Positions 8,214 through 15,818 of a stretch of DNA of 44,920 nucleotides are shown here, piece after piece. This DNA is from Clostridia bacterium (lineage in GTDB: Bacteria > Bacillota > Clostridia > Oscillospirales > Acutalibacteraceae): assembly GCA_017516485.1 (NCBI GenBank), contig JAFXCH010000018.1, forward strand, positions 1 through 44,920, in the 5' to 3' direction. Position 1 is the first letter of the stretch; each line of letters begins with the position of its first letter. Below the pieces are notes generated by a model. That model worked only from the letters and a program-made list of their open reading frames with translations, did not search any database and was not told the DNA's origin. Both the position numbers and the translations under genes were made by a program.

Positions 8214-9038
8214 ATGGTTCTTGCAATAATAGTTGTATCCGTCATCGGCGTCATCGCCGCACTTATGCTTGCCGTAGCATCTATCGTTATGGCAGTGCCG
8301 GTTGATGAAAAGGCGGAAAAAATAAGAGAAGAGCTGCCCGGTGCAAACTGCGGCGCCTGCGGTTTCTCAGGCTGTGACGGTTATGCCGCCGCTCTCTCAA
8401 AAGGTGAAACAACATGCACAACACTCTGCTCTCCCGGCGGCAGTGAGGTATCAAAGAAGATTGCTGCTATTGCAGGCCTCGAAGCAGGCGAAATTGCTCC
8501 GCAGGCAGCAGTTGTGCTCTGCCAGGGTAATTCCCACAACGCAGGCACAAAGCTCGTTTACAGCGGTGTTAAGAGCTGTAAAATGGCAACTCAGCTTTTC
8601 GGCGGTCCGAAGGACTGTATCTACGGCTGTATCGGTTTCGGTGACTGTATTGAGGCTTGTCCTTACGATGCAATCCACATCTGCGACGGTGTAGCGAGAA
8701 TCAACCCTCTTGCCTGCCGTGCTTGTAAGGCTTGTATCAAAACCTGCCCGAAGGGTCTGATTGAGCTTATGCCTCTTCACCAGGCAAAAGCAACCGTACT
8801 GTGTGTTAACCACGACAAGGGTGCTCTTACACGCAAGGAATGCAAAGCAGGCTGTATCGGCTGTATGAAGTGCGTTAAGGCTTGCGAATACGGTGCTGTT
8901 AAGGTTGAAAACTTCTGTGCTAAGGTTGATTACGATAAGTGTATCGGCTGCGGCAAATGTCACGAGGCTTGTCCCGTCAAAGCAATCGATGTTATTGAGC
9001 TTGGCAAGCTTGCACTCAAGAGCATCAACAGAATATAA
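8214..9038 (+). CDS. rnfB: Rnf complex subunit B (ferredoxin-like electron entry subunit)
   Basis: Accepts electrons from reduced ferredoxin. One N-terminal membrane helix (about 1-25) is followed by the NCGACGFSGC 4Fe-4S motif of the RnfB N-domain and a chain of further cysteine clusters: CIGFGDCIEACP, CRACKACIKTCP, CIGCMKCVKACE and CIGCGKCHEACP. The 274-residue length matches clostridial RnfB. It is the last gene of the operon; transcription should stop at the hairpin at 9054-9095. Confidence 0.96.
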   Translation: MVLAIIVVSVIGVIAALMLAVASIVMAVPVDEKAEKIREELPGANCGACGFSGCDGYAAALSKGETTCTTLCSPGGSEVSKKIAAIAGLEAGEIAPQAAVVLCQGNSHNAGTKLVYSGVKSCKMATQLFGGPKDCIYGCIGFGDCIEACPYDAIHICDGVARINPLACRACKACIKTCPKGLIELMPLHQAKATVLCVNHDKGALTRKECKAGCIGCMKCVKACEYGAVKVENFCAKVDYDKCIGCGKCHEACPVKAIDVIELGKLALKSINRI

Positions 9039-9053
9039 AATATCATCTTTTTA

Positions 9054-9095
9054 AAAAATAAGGCTTGCACAGTATACTGTGCAAGCCTTATTTTT
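9054..9095. terminator. Strong bidirectional terminator between rnfB and the sugar symporter gene
   Basis: A perfect 21-bp inverted repeat (9054-9074 with 9075-9095), with a GGCTTGCACAG core flanked by A and T tracts. It works as a terminator in either direction for the convergent rnfB and symporter genes, and it overlaps the symporter stop codon. Confidence 0.88.
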
Positions 9096-10596
9096 ATTCA
9101 CCGTCAACATCATCTTTTATTTGATTTGCCTTATCTATAATGCTCTTGCGTCGCTCAGCAAGCTCACGGTACATAAGTTCTTTCTTTTCACCGGAAAGGT
9201 CATAGAAGAATTTAGGAATCAAACCGAATACGCTTGTCACTGTAGGAAGCAAAGTGCACATCATAAAGAGCAGATACTCAGTACGTTCTGACTGTCTGCC
9301 GTATCCTGCACCCTCAACATAACCGATTTTGCTGAGAATAAAAGCTTTGATTGTAGCACCGAGCGTACCTACAAGCTTCCTTGCCAGATCCTTGGCAACA
9401 CCTGTCATACCTTCAGTGCGGTAACCATTTTTCCATTCACCGTAGTCAATGGTTTCATTACGCATCTCTTCGGGTATAACATTCATCAGACCCCAGCAGG
9501 TCATCCATATAGTTTCCCTTATCATAAATGCAGGAATCATAACTGAAAGCTTTTTATAGTTTTTATTTATCGCACCGACAAGATAAACAAAAATCATAAG
9601 AAAATCGCCAAGATGTGAGCTTGTGATCCACAGCGTCCTTGTAGAAAAGCGTGCACGTGCTTTGGTAACAAAAGCATAGCTTGTAGGTGAAACAAACGCA
9701 CCGGGGATTCCTACAATTGTAGTCATCGAAGCAAGACCGAGAACGTTTATGTAATAATAATTAGTACCGGAGTTCATACCGAATGCCTGAAGGAACTCGG
9801 TAATTGTAAGTATAAGCAAAGGCTTATTGTTAAGGATAGACTTTATACCTTGTATTATACTCGGCTTTTCAATACGCTGAGCAACACGCTCTTTTGCAGC
9901 AAACACAAAGAAAAGACCTAATGCACCTACAACGGTTGAAGTAAAAACACCTGCTGAAACATAAAGCGACCTCATAGGTATTTTAAGTTTACCGTGATTA
10001 ATAAGATCTATAAGAAGTCCCATAAATATTTCCGGCCATTTTTCAATAAAACCCGAAAAAAGGCTCGCCTGTGTTATAAGACGTGTTCGCTCTATAACAT
10101 TTGGTGTTATCGTCGAAAGCATACCGGTTCTTGAAATTGCAGCAAGCGAACCGTTCAGGTTATTCACCAACTGAAAAATCATATAAAAAACAAGCTTGCC
10201 CGAATGGTACGGACTTGTACCGGCAAAAATTATCGGTAACATCCAGTAAATAAGTGACAGCAGATATCCGGGGCCTGAGCAAACAAACAGCCACGGGCGG
10301 AACTTACCGAAACGTGTTCTCGTCTTGTCAACAATTGCAGCGAGGAAAACATCATTAATAACGTCCCATACACCGATAACAAAGTTAACAACGGTCTGAA
10401 AGCTTAAACCAACCTGAACAACATCGGTAATAAAAACATCCTGATATTTATTTATATTAAAGCTTTGCGAAATATCATAGGCAACGTAAGCAGTTGTTTC
10501 TCTTGAGCCGACGTAACGTCTGGTATATGATGCTTTTGCATTCTCATTTACAGACTCAGCGCGGTTCCCATCAACATAAACTGCATTTTCAGCCAT
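9094..10596 (-). CDS. GPH-type (glycoside-pentoside-hexuronide) MFS cation symporter
   Basis: A 500-residue membrane transporter with about twelve hydrophobic helices. The signature loop after helix 2, DKTRTRFGKFRPWL, is typical of the GPH:cation family (MelB/XynB-like). The length and the soluble C-terminal tail (ERRKSIIDKANQIKDD) fit too. It probably imports an oligosaccharide or glycoside with sodium or protons; no neighbouring hydrolase points to a substrate. The start is ATG 10596 with GGAGGGATACC before it, not the in-frame codons up to 10650. Transcribed alone. Confidence 0.85.
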   Translation of the reverse strand: MAENAVYVDGNRAESVNENAKASYTRRYVGSRETTAYVAYDISQSFNINKYQDVFITDVVQVGLSFQTVVNFVIGVWDVINDVFLAAIVDKTRTRFGKFRPWLFVCSGPGYLLSLIYWMLPIIFAGTSPYHSGKLVFYMIFQLVNNLNGSLAAISRTGMLSTITPNVIERTRLITQASLFSGFIEKWPEIFMGLLIDLINHGKLKIPMRSLYVSAGVFTSTVVGALGLFFVFAAKERVAQRIEKPSIIQGIKSILNNKPLLILTITEFLQAFGMNSGTNYYYINVLGLASMTTIVGIPGAFVSPTSYAFVTKARARFSTRTLWITSSHLGDFLMIFVYLVGAINKNYKKLSVMIPAFMIRETIWMTCWGLMNVIPEEMRNETIDYGEWKNGYRTEGMTGVAKDLARKLVGTLGATIKAFILSKIGYVEGAGYGRQSERTEYLLFMMCTLLPTVTSVFGLIPKFFYDLSGEKKELMYRELAERRKSIIDKANQIKDDVDGE

Positions 10597-10666
10597 GGTA
10601 TCCCTCCTCGGTTTTTGTTTCATATTAACATAAATAAGAACAAAAATCAAATCTGTTTATAATTTG

Positions 10667-10701
10667 AAAAGCTGCCTTTCGTTGTGTGAAAGACAGCTTT
10701 T
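10667..10701 (-). terminator. Terminator of the secreted metallophosphoesterase gene
   Basis: Arms 10667-10680 and 10688-10701 form a 14-bp stem with a 7-nt loop and a T-rich end on the minus strand. One pair is G-U only when read on the minus strand, which supports that orientation. Confidence 0.7.
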
Positions 10702-10707
10702 TCTTGA

Positions 10708-11670
10708 TTACTTTACAAGTTCGATTTCAATATCGTAATCGGGTACGTAAACACCCTTTGCAAAATCTCTTGCTCTGAAGATAACCTTGTCACTGTAAAC
10801 CTCGGTTACGTAGCCTGTTGCGGGCTCGTTATAATCACCGTCTTTGTTTACGATTGTTGTGGAAGGTACGTTAACACCGTGGATATTGCCTATCTTCTCG
10901 TATGAATACTGACCGAAACCTGTGTGAAGGTGGCCTGTGATAAGTATAACGTTTGAGTATTTGTTCATTATCTCATAGAGAACGTCACTCTGCTCACCGA
11001 CATGGCCTGCCTTTTCGTTTGTGCCGTTACCCCATGTGGTGGGAAGACCGTGAGTAAGTGCAAGCGGCTGATGTACTGCAACAAAAACAGGCTTGCCGTC
11101 TACAGCCTTTGCCTTAAGGGTTTCATCAAGCCATGCAAGCTGTTCTTCGCTGAAATAATTTTCTTCAAAAACGGTCTTATCATTACCGAGAACAATAAAT
11201 GTATAACCGTTTATTTCGTATGAATAATTGAGTTTATCAACTGCAAGCTCACTGCCCGCATTCTCATTGAGCTCGTTCTGGAAAGCTGTGAAGCGGTTGA
11301 CAACCTGCTTGTAGGAGCGGAGTCTAATATCGTGGTTACCGACTACCATAAGGTAGTTATCAACACCGCTGTCTTTAAGGTGGCCGCTTACAACCTCATA
11401 CTCGCACTCAAGACCGTTTTCAGCTATATCACCTACAACAAGAAGTGCATCGAGATTGCTCGAAGCATTTTTCAAGTCCTCTGCAGCAGCACGAAGGCGG
11501 GGCTCACGCTCAAACATATAGTTTGAAATCTGTGAATCGCCCCATGCTACAAAAGCAAGCTCAACCTTGCTCTCATCAAGCACCTTGATAGGGTCAGCTG
11601 TTGACGGTGCAACATAAGGTGTTATCATATAGTAGATTGAAAGGAAAAACGCAAAAAGTTTTGAAAGCAT
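10708..11670 (-). CDS. Secreted calcineurin-like metallophosphoesterase
   Basis: A 320-residue protein with an N-terminal signal or anchor (about 1-22). The dimetal phosphoesterase motifs appear in order: GDSQ (Asp45; Gln replaces the usual His of DxH), GDIAENG (Asp81), GNHD (112-114), VAVHQP and GHLHTG. These ligands suit hydrolysis of phosphomonoesters or phosphodiesters outside the membrane; the substrate is unknown. It is clearly a paralogue of the protein at 27903-28856: both share a THGLP-x-x-W segment after the HQP motif, and their C-terminal strands are similar. AAGGAGAT precedes the ATG and a promoter lies at 11703-11730. Confidence 0.85.
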   Translation of the reverse strand: MLSKLFAFFLSIYYMITPYVAPSTADPIKVLDESKVELAFVAWGDSQISNYMFEREPRLRAAAEDLKNASSNLDALLVVGDIAENGLECEYEVVSGHLKDSGVDNYLMVVGNHDIRLRSYKQVVNRFTAFQNELNENAGSELAVDKLNYSYEINGYTFIVLGNDKTVFEENYFSEEQLAWLDETLKAKAVDGKPVFVAVHQPLALTHGLPTTWGNGTNEKAGHVGEQSDVLYEIMNKYSNVILITGHLHTGFGQYSYEKIGNIHGVNVPSTTIVNKDGDYNEPATGYVTEVYSDKVIFRARDFAKGVYVPDYDIEIELVK

Positions 11671-11702
11671 AATTTATATCTCCTTTTATATTTTACGGAA
11701 TA

Positions 11703-11730
11703 ATTATATCATCTTGTTTTTATTTGTCAA
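11703..11730 (-). promoter_or_regulatory. Promoter for the secreted metallophosphoesterase
   Basis: Minus strand TTGACA (11725-11730), 16 nt spacer, TATAAT (11703-11708), both hexamers perfect. It lies in the 67-nt gap after the decarboxylase stop. Confidence 0.7.
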
Positions 11731-11737
11731 TTAAATA

Positions 11738-13075
11738 TTACTTTATTACGACTATTTTTTCTATACCGTAATGCTCAAACATTCTTATATGTTCATCCGT
11801 TATTATCTCACCGCTCACAGCAATAGGTATTGCAGGCGGACACGAAACCGTCGGCACTGCACAGATTCTGCCCTCTGACCCAGAAACCGGAATTTCTTCG
11901 CTCACAGCAAACACAGCGTCACGCACGGACAAAACGGACTTACCGCAAGGCAAAACAAATTCTTCCCTTGTGCGTTTAGTAAGCCTTATATTCTCAAAAG
12001 CTTTTTCAAGACGCTTAAAATCCTTTTCACTGTTGAACGGTGACACCATAAACACAACAAAATCTCTGTCGGCATACTCAGGCTCAATATCAAAACTGCG
12101 AAAATAATCGCCGATATTCTCAAAATCCTCAATTCCGTTATATCTGAAATCAGCCGTTATCTTAAGAGGCTCGGCAGATATATCCGAAATACTGTTTTGC
12201 GCCATAACCTTTCGCACATTTTCTATACGGTGAATACAACCGTTTATATCGGCACAGATTCGATCGCTCATATATCTGTTGCACATATCAAGCGACTGCA
12301 TAATAAGATACGACGGGCTTGTCGAACCGAAAAGCGACATTGAACGCACAGCACTTTCAGCAAAGCCGTATTTATCGTCTGCCGCTATATGCAGATATCC
12401 GCCGCCCGTAAGCACAGGCAGAGTTTTATGCGCCGAGTCACAGCACATATCAGCACCGAGAGCAATGGGGTGCATATTATTCTCACAAAAAGCAAGATAA
12501 GCACCGTGAGCGTTATCGACAAGAAGCGGCACGCCGTGTTCTTTACAAACATCAGACAAAGCTTTGATATCGCTTATACCGCCGAGATAATCGGGACTTG
12601 TGACATAAACCGCAAACGGCTTATATTCACACGCACCCAATGACTTTGCGAGCATTTCTGCAGTTATTACACAGCTGCATATACTGTCTGCCGATTCGGG
12701 ATAAATCCATTTCACATCAAAATCAAGCTTTGCCGCCGCATAGATAAACGCTTTATGAGCATTTCTGCCTGCAAGAACAAAAGGCTTTTTATCCTTTTCA
12801 GCATTCATCATACCGAGAAAAAGCATTGCGTGTATGCTCTGGGTTGAGCCTCCTGCGGAATAGAGAGTACGCGACGTACCGAAAAGTGAAGATGCATTAC
12901 GCTCGCTCCCGAGGATTATTCCCTCAGGCACAAAAAGCTCATCCGCACCCTTGATTTCGGTTATATCAAGGCTTTCACAGCCAAAAAAGGACACACCCTT
13001 ATGGCCCGGCATATGAAACCGAGCCTTGTCGCTTTGTGCATAAGCTTTCACAAAATCAACAATTGGTGTGTCCAT
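11738..13075 (-). CDS. Orn/Lys/Arg decarboxylase-family PLP enzyme (short form)
   Basis: Fold-type I amino acid decarboxylase. RFHMPGHKG at 19-27 opens the protein. VDNAHGAY (186-193) holds the Asp that contacts the pyridine nitrogen, and DSAHKTLP (213-220) supplies the PLP lysine, Lys217. At 445 residues it lacks the N-terminal wing domain of the large enterobacterial enzymes, like the short Gram-positive decarboxylases. Whether it acts on arginine, lysine or ornithine cannot be decided. The start lies 6 nt beyond the scfB stop, so it is very likely co-transcribed with the SCIFF genes; no functional link is known to me. Confidence 0.85.
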   Translation of the reverse strand: MDTPIVDFVKAYAQSDKARFHMPGHKGVSFFGCESLDITEIKGADELFVPEGIILGSERNASSLFGTSRTLYSAGGSTQSIHAMLFLGMMNAEKDKKPFVLAGRNAHKAFIYAAAKLDFDVKWIYPESADSICSCVITAEMLAKSLGACEYKPFAVYVTSPDYLGGISDIKALSDVCKEHGVPLLVDNAHGAYLAFCENNMHPIALGADMCCDSAHKTLPVLTGGGYLHIAADDKYGFAESAVRSMSLFGSTSPSYLIMQSLDMCNRYMSDRICADINGCIHRIENVRKVMAQNSISDISAEPLKITADFRYNGIEDFENIGDYFRSFDIEPEYADRDFVVFMVSPFNSEKDFKRLEKAFENIRLTKRTREEFVLPCGKSVLSVRDAVFAVSEEIPVSGSEGRICAVPTVSCPPAIPIAVSGEIITDEHIRMFEHYGIEKIVVIK

Positions 13076-13081
13076 AAATAT

Positions 13082-14449
13082 TTAAACCTCGTCAGCAATC
13101 TGAAGCATTACGGCACATTCGATACGCTTTTTGAAAAGCTCACAGCCGTATTCGTATATACCTGTAATCTTACCCGTTGCGTGATATGAATTGGCGGCGC
13201 ATCCACCTGAGCAGTAGAGCTTTGCCCAGCAGTCCTCGCACTCCTTGCGTGCGTATGCGTTGCAGAGCTTGAACTCGTTCTGCACCTCAGTATTTGAAAT
13301 ACCGTCGTAAATATTACCGAGCAGATATTTAGCATCACCTACAAACTGGTGGCAAGGATAAATATCACCTGTAGGTGTAACAGCAACATACTCCGTACCT
13401 GAGCCGCAGCCCGAAATACGCTTGTAAATACAGGGGCCGTGTTTAAGGTCGAGCATATAGTGGTAGAAGGTGAAGGGTCTGCCCTCACGCTTGCGTTTTA
13501 TCATCTCTTTGGCAAGTATCTCATACTGCTCAAAAAGCACAGGCAGGTCAGCCTCGGTAAGGGCACTCGCATCGCTCGGTGCACAGACTACGGGCTCCAT
13601 ACTAAGCTCAGTGAAGCCCATATCTGCCATATGGAAAATATCGTTGGTAAAGTCTGTATTTGCGTGAGTAAAAGTACCTCGCATATAGTAGCTCTTGTTA
13701 CCTCTGCGTTTTACAAACTCCTTAAACTTGGGCAAAATTATATCATAGCTGCCCTTACCGGTATAGTCTTTACGCAGGCGGTCATGCACTTCTTTTCTGC
13801 CATCAAGGCTGAGGACAACGTTGCTCATTTCCTTGTTGCTGAACTCAATAACGTCGTCATCAATAAGCATACCGTTAGTGGTAAGAGTAAAGCGGAAGTT
13901 CTTATTGTGAATCTTCTCCTGCTCACGGGCATAAGCAACAAGCTGCTTTACAACATCCCAATTCATAAGAGGCTCACCGCCGAAGAAGTCAACCTCAAGG
14001 TTGTGGCGTGTACCCGAGTTTTCGATAAGAAAGTCAAGTGCACGCTTACCAACTTCAAAACTCATCAGAGCACGCTCGCCGTGATACTTGCCCTGGCTTG
14101 CAAAGCAGTATTCACAGTTGAGGTTGCAGGTATGGGCAACGTGAAGGCACATAGCCTTGAGCACCGTATTTCTGTTTTTGAAATCAAAAGCCATATCGGC
14201 ATAGGTGTCGGGTGTATAGAGCTTCTGCATACTCTCAAGGCTCTTTACATCTTCGATACACTCGAGGCAATCCTGCTTTGTTACACCGTCAGCAGCATAT
14301 TTTGCACTGATTTCGTCTGCAATTTCATCTGCACTCTTTTCTTTGTAAAGTGCAATTATATCGTAAGCAACATCGTCGACAACATGGACAGAGCCGCTGC
14401 AAGTATCGAGCACGATGTTGTAACCGTTCAATTTATACTGATGTACCAT
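13082..14449 (-). CDS. scfB: SCIFF peptide maturase, radical SAM/SPASM thioether-forming enzyme
   Basis: A 455-residue radical SAM enzyme that installs a thioether crosslink in the SCIFF ranthipeptide precursor. The N-terminal 80 or so residues match the peptide-recognition part of ScfB. The CNLNCEYC motif holds Cys108, 112 and 115, the ligands of the SAM-cleaving 4Fe-4S cluster. The C-terminal SPASM/twitch region shows CGSGTEY, YPCHQF, CEDCWAKLYCSGGC and a last YGCELF, enough for two auxiliary clusters. The precursor gene lies just upstream at 14548-14697, and a PLP decarboxylase follows 6 nt downstream. GGAGTGA precedes the ATG at a rather long distance (about 11 nt). Confidence 0.93.
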   Translation of the reverse strand: MVHQYKLNGYNIVLDTCSGSVHVVDDVAYDIIALYKEKSADEIADEISAKYAADGVTKQDCLECIEDVKSLESMQKLYTPDTYADMAFDFKNRNTVLKAMCLHVAHTCNLNCEYCFASQGKYHGERALMSFEVGKRALDFLIENSGTRHNLEVDFFGGEPLMNWDVVKQLVAYAREQEKIHNKNFRFTLTTNGMLIDDDVIEFSNKEMSNVVLSLDGRKEVHDRLRKDYTGKGSYDIILPKFKEFVKRRGNKSYYMRGTFTHANTDFTNDIFHMADMGFTELSMEPVVCAPSDASALTEADLPVLFEQYEILAKEMIKRKREGRPFTFYHYMLDLKHGPCIYKRISGCGSGTEYVAVTPTGDIYPCHQFVGDAKYLLGNIYDGISNTEVQNEFKLCNAYARKECEDCWAKLYCSGGCAANSYHATGKITGIYEYGCELFKKRIECAVMLQIADEV

Positions 14450-14488
14450 TTAATTTATTCACTCCATAAGTAATCGCTGATTACAGAA

Positions 14489-14521
14489 AAACAGGTAATA
14501 CAGCAAATGTGTATTACCTGT
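14489..14521 (-). terminator. Hairpin between scfA and scfB (partial terminator/attenuator)
   Basis: Perfect 11-bp arms 14491-14501 and 14511-14521 with a 9-nt loop, followed on the minus strand by TTTT (14487-14490). It sits in the 98-nt gap after the precursor and before the maturase, so it could reduce maturase relative to precursor mRNA or protect the 3' end of the short precursor transcript. Confidence 0.7.
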
Positions 14522-14547
14522 CTGATAGCTGATTAAAATATCCGCAA

Positions 14548-14697
14548 TTAGTTTTCCTGAGCGTTTTCGCACTGCTGGTTAGCAACACCGCAGGATGTCT
14601 TGCAAGCGGACTGGCAAGAAGTCTGGCACTCGCCGCAACCGCCGTTTTCACAGCTCTTTACAAGATCTTTTGTTTCGATAGTCTTAATTCTCTCCAT
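14548..14697 (-). CDS. scfA: SCIFF ranthipeptide precursor, 49 residues
   Basis: A small ribosomally made peptide modified by ScfB. It reads MERIKTIETKDLVKSC and then a cysteine-rich core with CGECQTSC, QSACKTSC and GVANQQC. The six family cysteines are 21, 24, 28, 32, 36 and 43; an extra Cys16 makes seven. The core is nearly invariant in Clostridia, yet residue 37, right after CKTSC, is Gly where members I recall have Thr. GGAG lies 9 nt before the ATG, and a consensus promoter lies at 14763-14792. The product's role is unknown in the family; it has been proposed to be a signal. Confidence 0.93.
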   Translation of the reverse strand: MERIKTIETKDLVKSCENGGCGECQTSCQSACKTSCGVANQQCENAQEN

Positions 14698-14762
14698 TGT
14701 GGTTATCTCCAATCGTTTAAAATATTGAAAGGGTATAAGCTACCCTCTTAAATTACGGGTAA

Positions 14763-14792
14763 AGTATATCACAACTTACACTGTACTGTCAA
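14763..14792 (-). promoter_or_regulatory. Promoter for scfA-scfB-decarboxylase
   Basis: Minus strand TTGACA (14787-14792), 18 nt spacer, TATACT (14763-14768). The -35 box lies immediately beside the nanA stop codon, so the SCIFF unit can be transcribed separately from nanA. Confidence 0.7.
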
Positions 14793-14795
14793 GCA

Positions 14796-15668
14796 TTAAA
14801 GAAGAGGAAGTATTGTCTCCTTGAGATACTCAACCTGCTCGTCACTGAGCGGATCGAAAGGCTTGCGGCACACACCGAAATCAAAGCCGAGAAGGTTGAG
14901 CACAACCTTTTCTCCTGCCATAACGCCAACCTTACAGAGTGCTGTAATAATCTTGTTAGCCTGACACTGAAGCTCCTGAGCAGCCTTGATGTCACCACTC
15001 TCCCAGAATTTACGGATTTTGATGAATTTGTCAGCCATAAAGTTGTATGTAGAACCGATACCGCCGTCAACACCCATCGCAAGACCTGAAATCATCAGCT
15101 CATCAAAGCCGTTGTAAATGATTGCATCGGGGCAGCGGTCACGAATCTGCTGAAGCTTGAAGTAATCGTTTGATGTGTATTTAACACCTGCAATATTATC
15201 GTGTGCAAGAAGGTCTGCAATCTCATCAAGAGTAAGCTCAACGCCTGAAAAAGCCGGAATATTGTAAATAATAAGCGGAATGCTTACACTGTCGGCAATT
15301 GCCTTGTAGTGCTCGATAACCTGAGCATTACTGAATTTATAGTAAAAAGGTGCAACAGCAGAAACTGCATCATAGCCAATACTCTCGACATACTTTGCAT
15401 ACTCAACGGCCTGCTTTGTGGAAACTGTACCGACGTGAGCAATAAGTGTTACTCTGTCGCCTGCTGTATCTTTAACGGTCTTGTAAACTAATCTGCGCTC
15501 TTCTTCCGAAAGAAGGAAAGCCTCGCCTGTACTGCCTGCAACATAAAAGCCGTCAACACCCTGCTCAATATTTCTCTCAATGAGTTTTGCAAGCTCAGCT
15601 GTGTTCACGTTATCATTTGCATCAAACGGAGTCAGAAGTGCGGTGAAAATACCCTTTAAATTTTTCAT
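14796..15668 (-). CDS. nanA: N-acetylneuraminate lyase (DHDPS/NAL family)
   Basis: Splits sialic acid into N-acetylmannosamine and pyruvate in the cytosol. The 290-residue TIM barrel has GSTGEAFLL (from Gly45), Tyr135 in IIYNIPAFSG and the Schiff-base Lys163 in GVKYTS. GSTGE plus the YNIPAFSGV and GSTYN segments favour NanA over dihydrodipicolinate synthase, though other aldolases of the family remain possible. No nanE/nanK or sialic transporter is adjacent, so the rest of the pathway must lie elsewhere. AAAGGAA precedes the ATG. Confidence 0.85.
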   Translation of the reverse strand: MKNLKGIFTALLTPFDANDNVNTAELAKLIERNIEQGVDGFYVAGSTGEAFLLSEEERRLVYKTVKDTAGDRVTLIAHVGTVSTKQAVEYAKYVESIGYDAVSAVAPFYYKFSNAQVIEHYKAIADSVSIPLIIYNIPAFSGVELTLDEIADLLAHDNIAGVKYTSNDYFKLQQIRDRCPDAIIYNGFDELMISGLAMGVDGGIGSTYNFMADKFIKIRKFWESGDIKAAQELQCQANKIITALCKVGVMAGEKVVLNLLGFDFGVCRKPFDPLSDEQVEYLKETILPLL

Positions 15669-15757
15669 TTTTGTTAGTTCCTTTCTTATATTTCATAAAT
15701 AACGTGTATATTTTACAACAAAATTACAATAATTTCTATAGCTTTTTAAAAAAACTC

Positions 15758-15786
15758 TTGCATTAATTAGAAAATTTATATACACT
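15758..15786 (+). promoter_or_regulatory. Possible promoter for the APC permease
   Basis: TTGCAT (15758-15763), 17 nt spacer, TACACT (15781-15786), 33 nt before the permease start. A moderate match only. Confidence 0.4.
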
Positions 15787-15818
15787 TTAAAAGTATTAAA
15801 AATATTGGAGTTGATAAA

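Noticed and set aside
13439-14473. 344-codon plus-strand frame
   Set aside because: It lies entirely opposite scfB, has no ribosome site and no domain; a codon-bias shadow.
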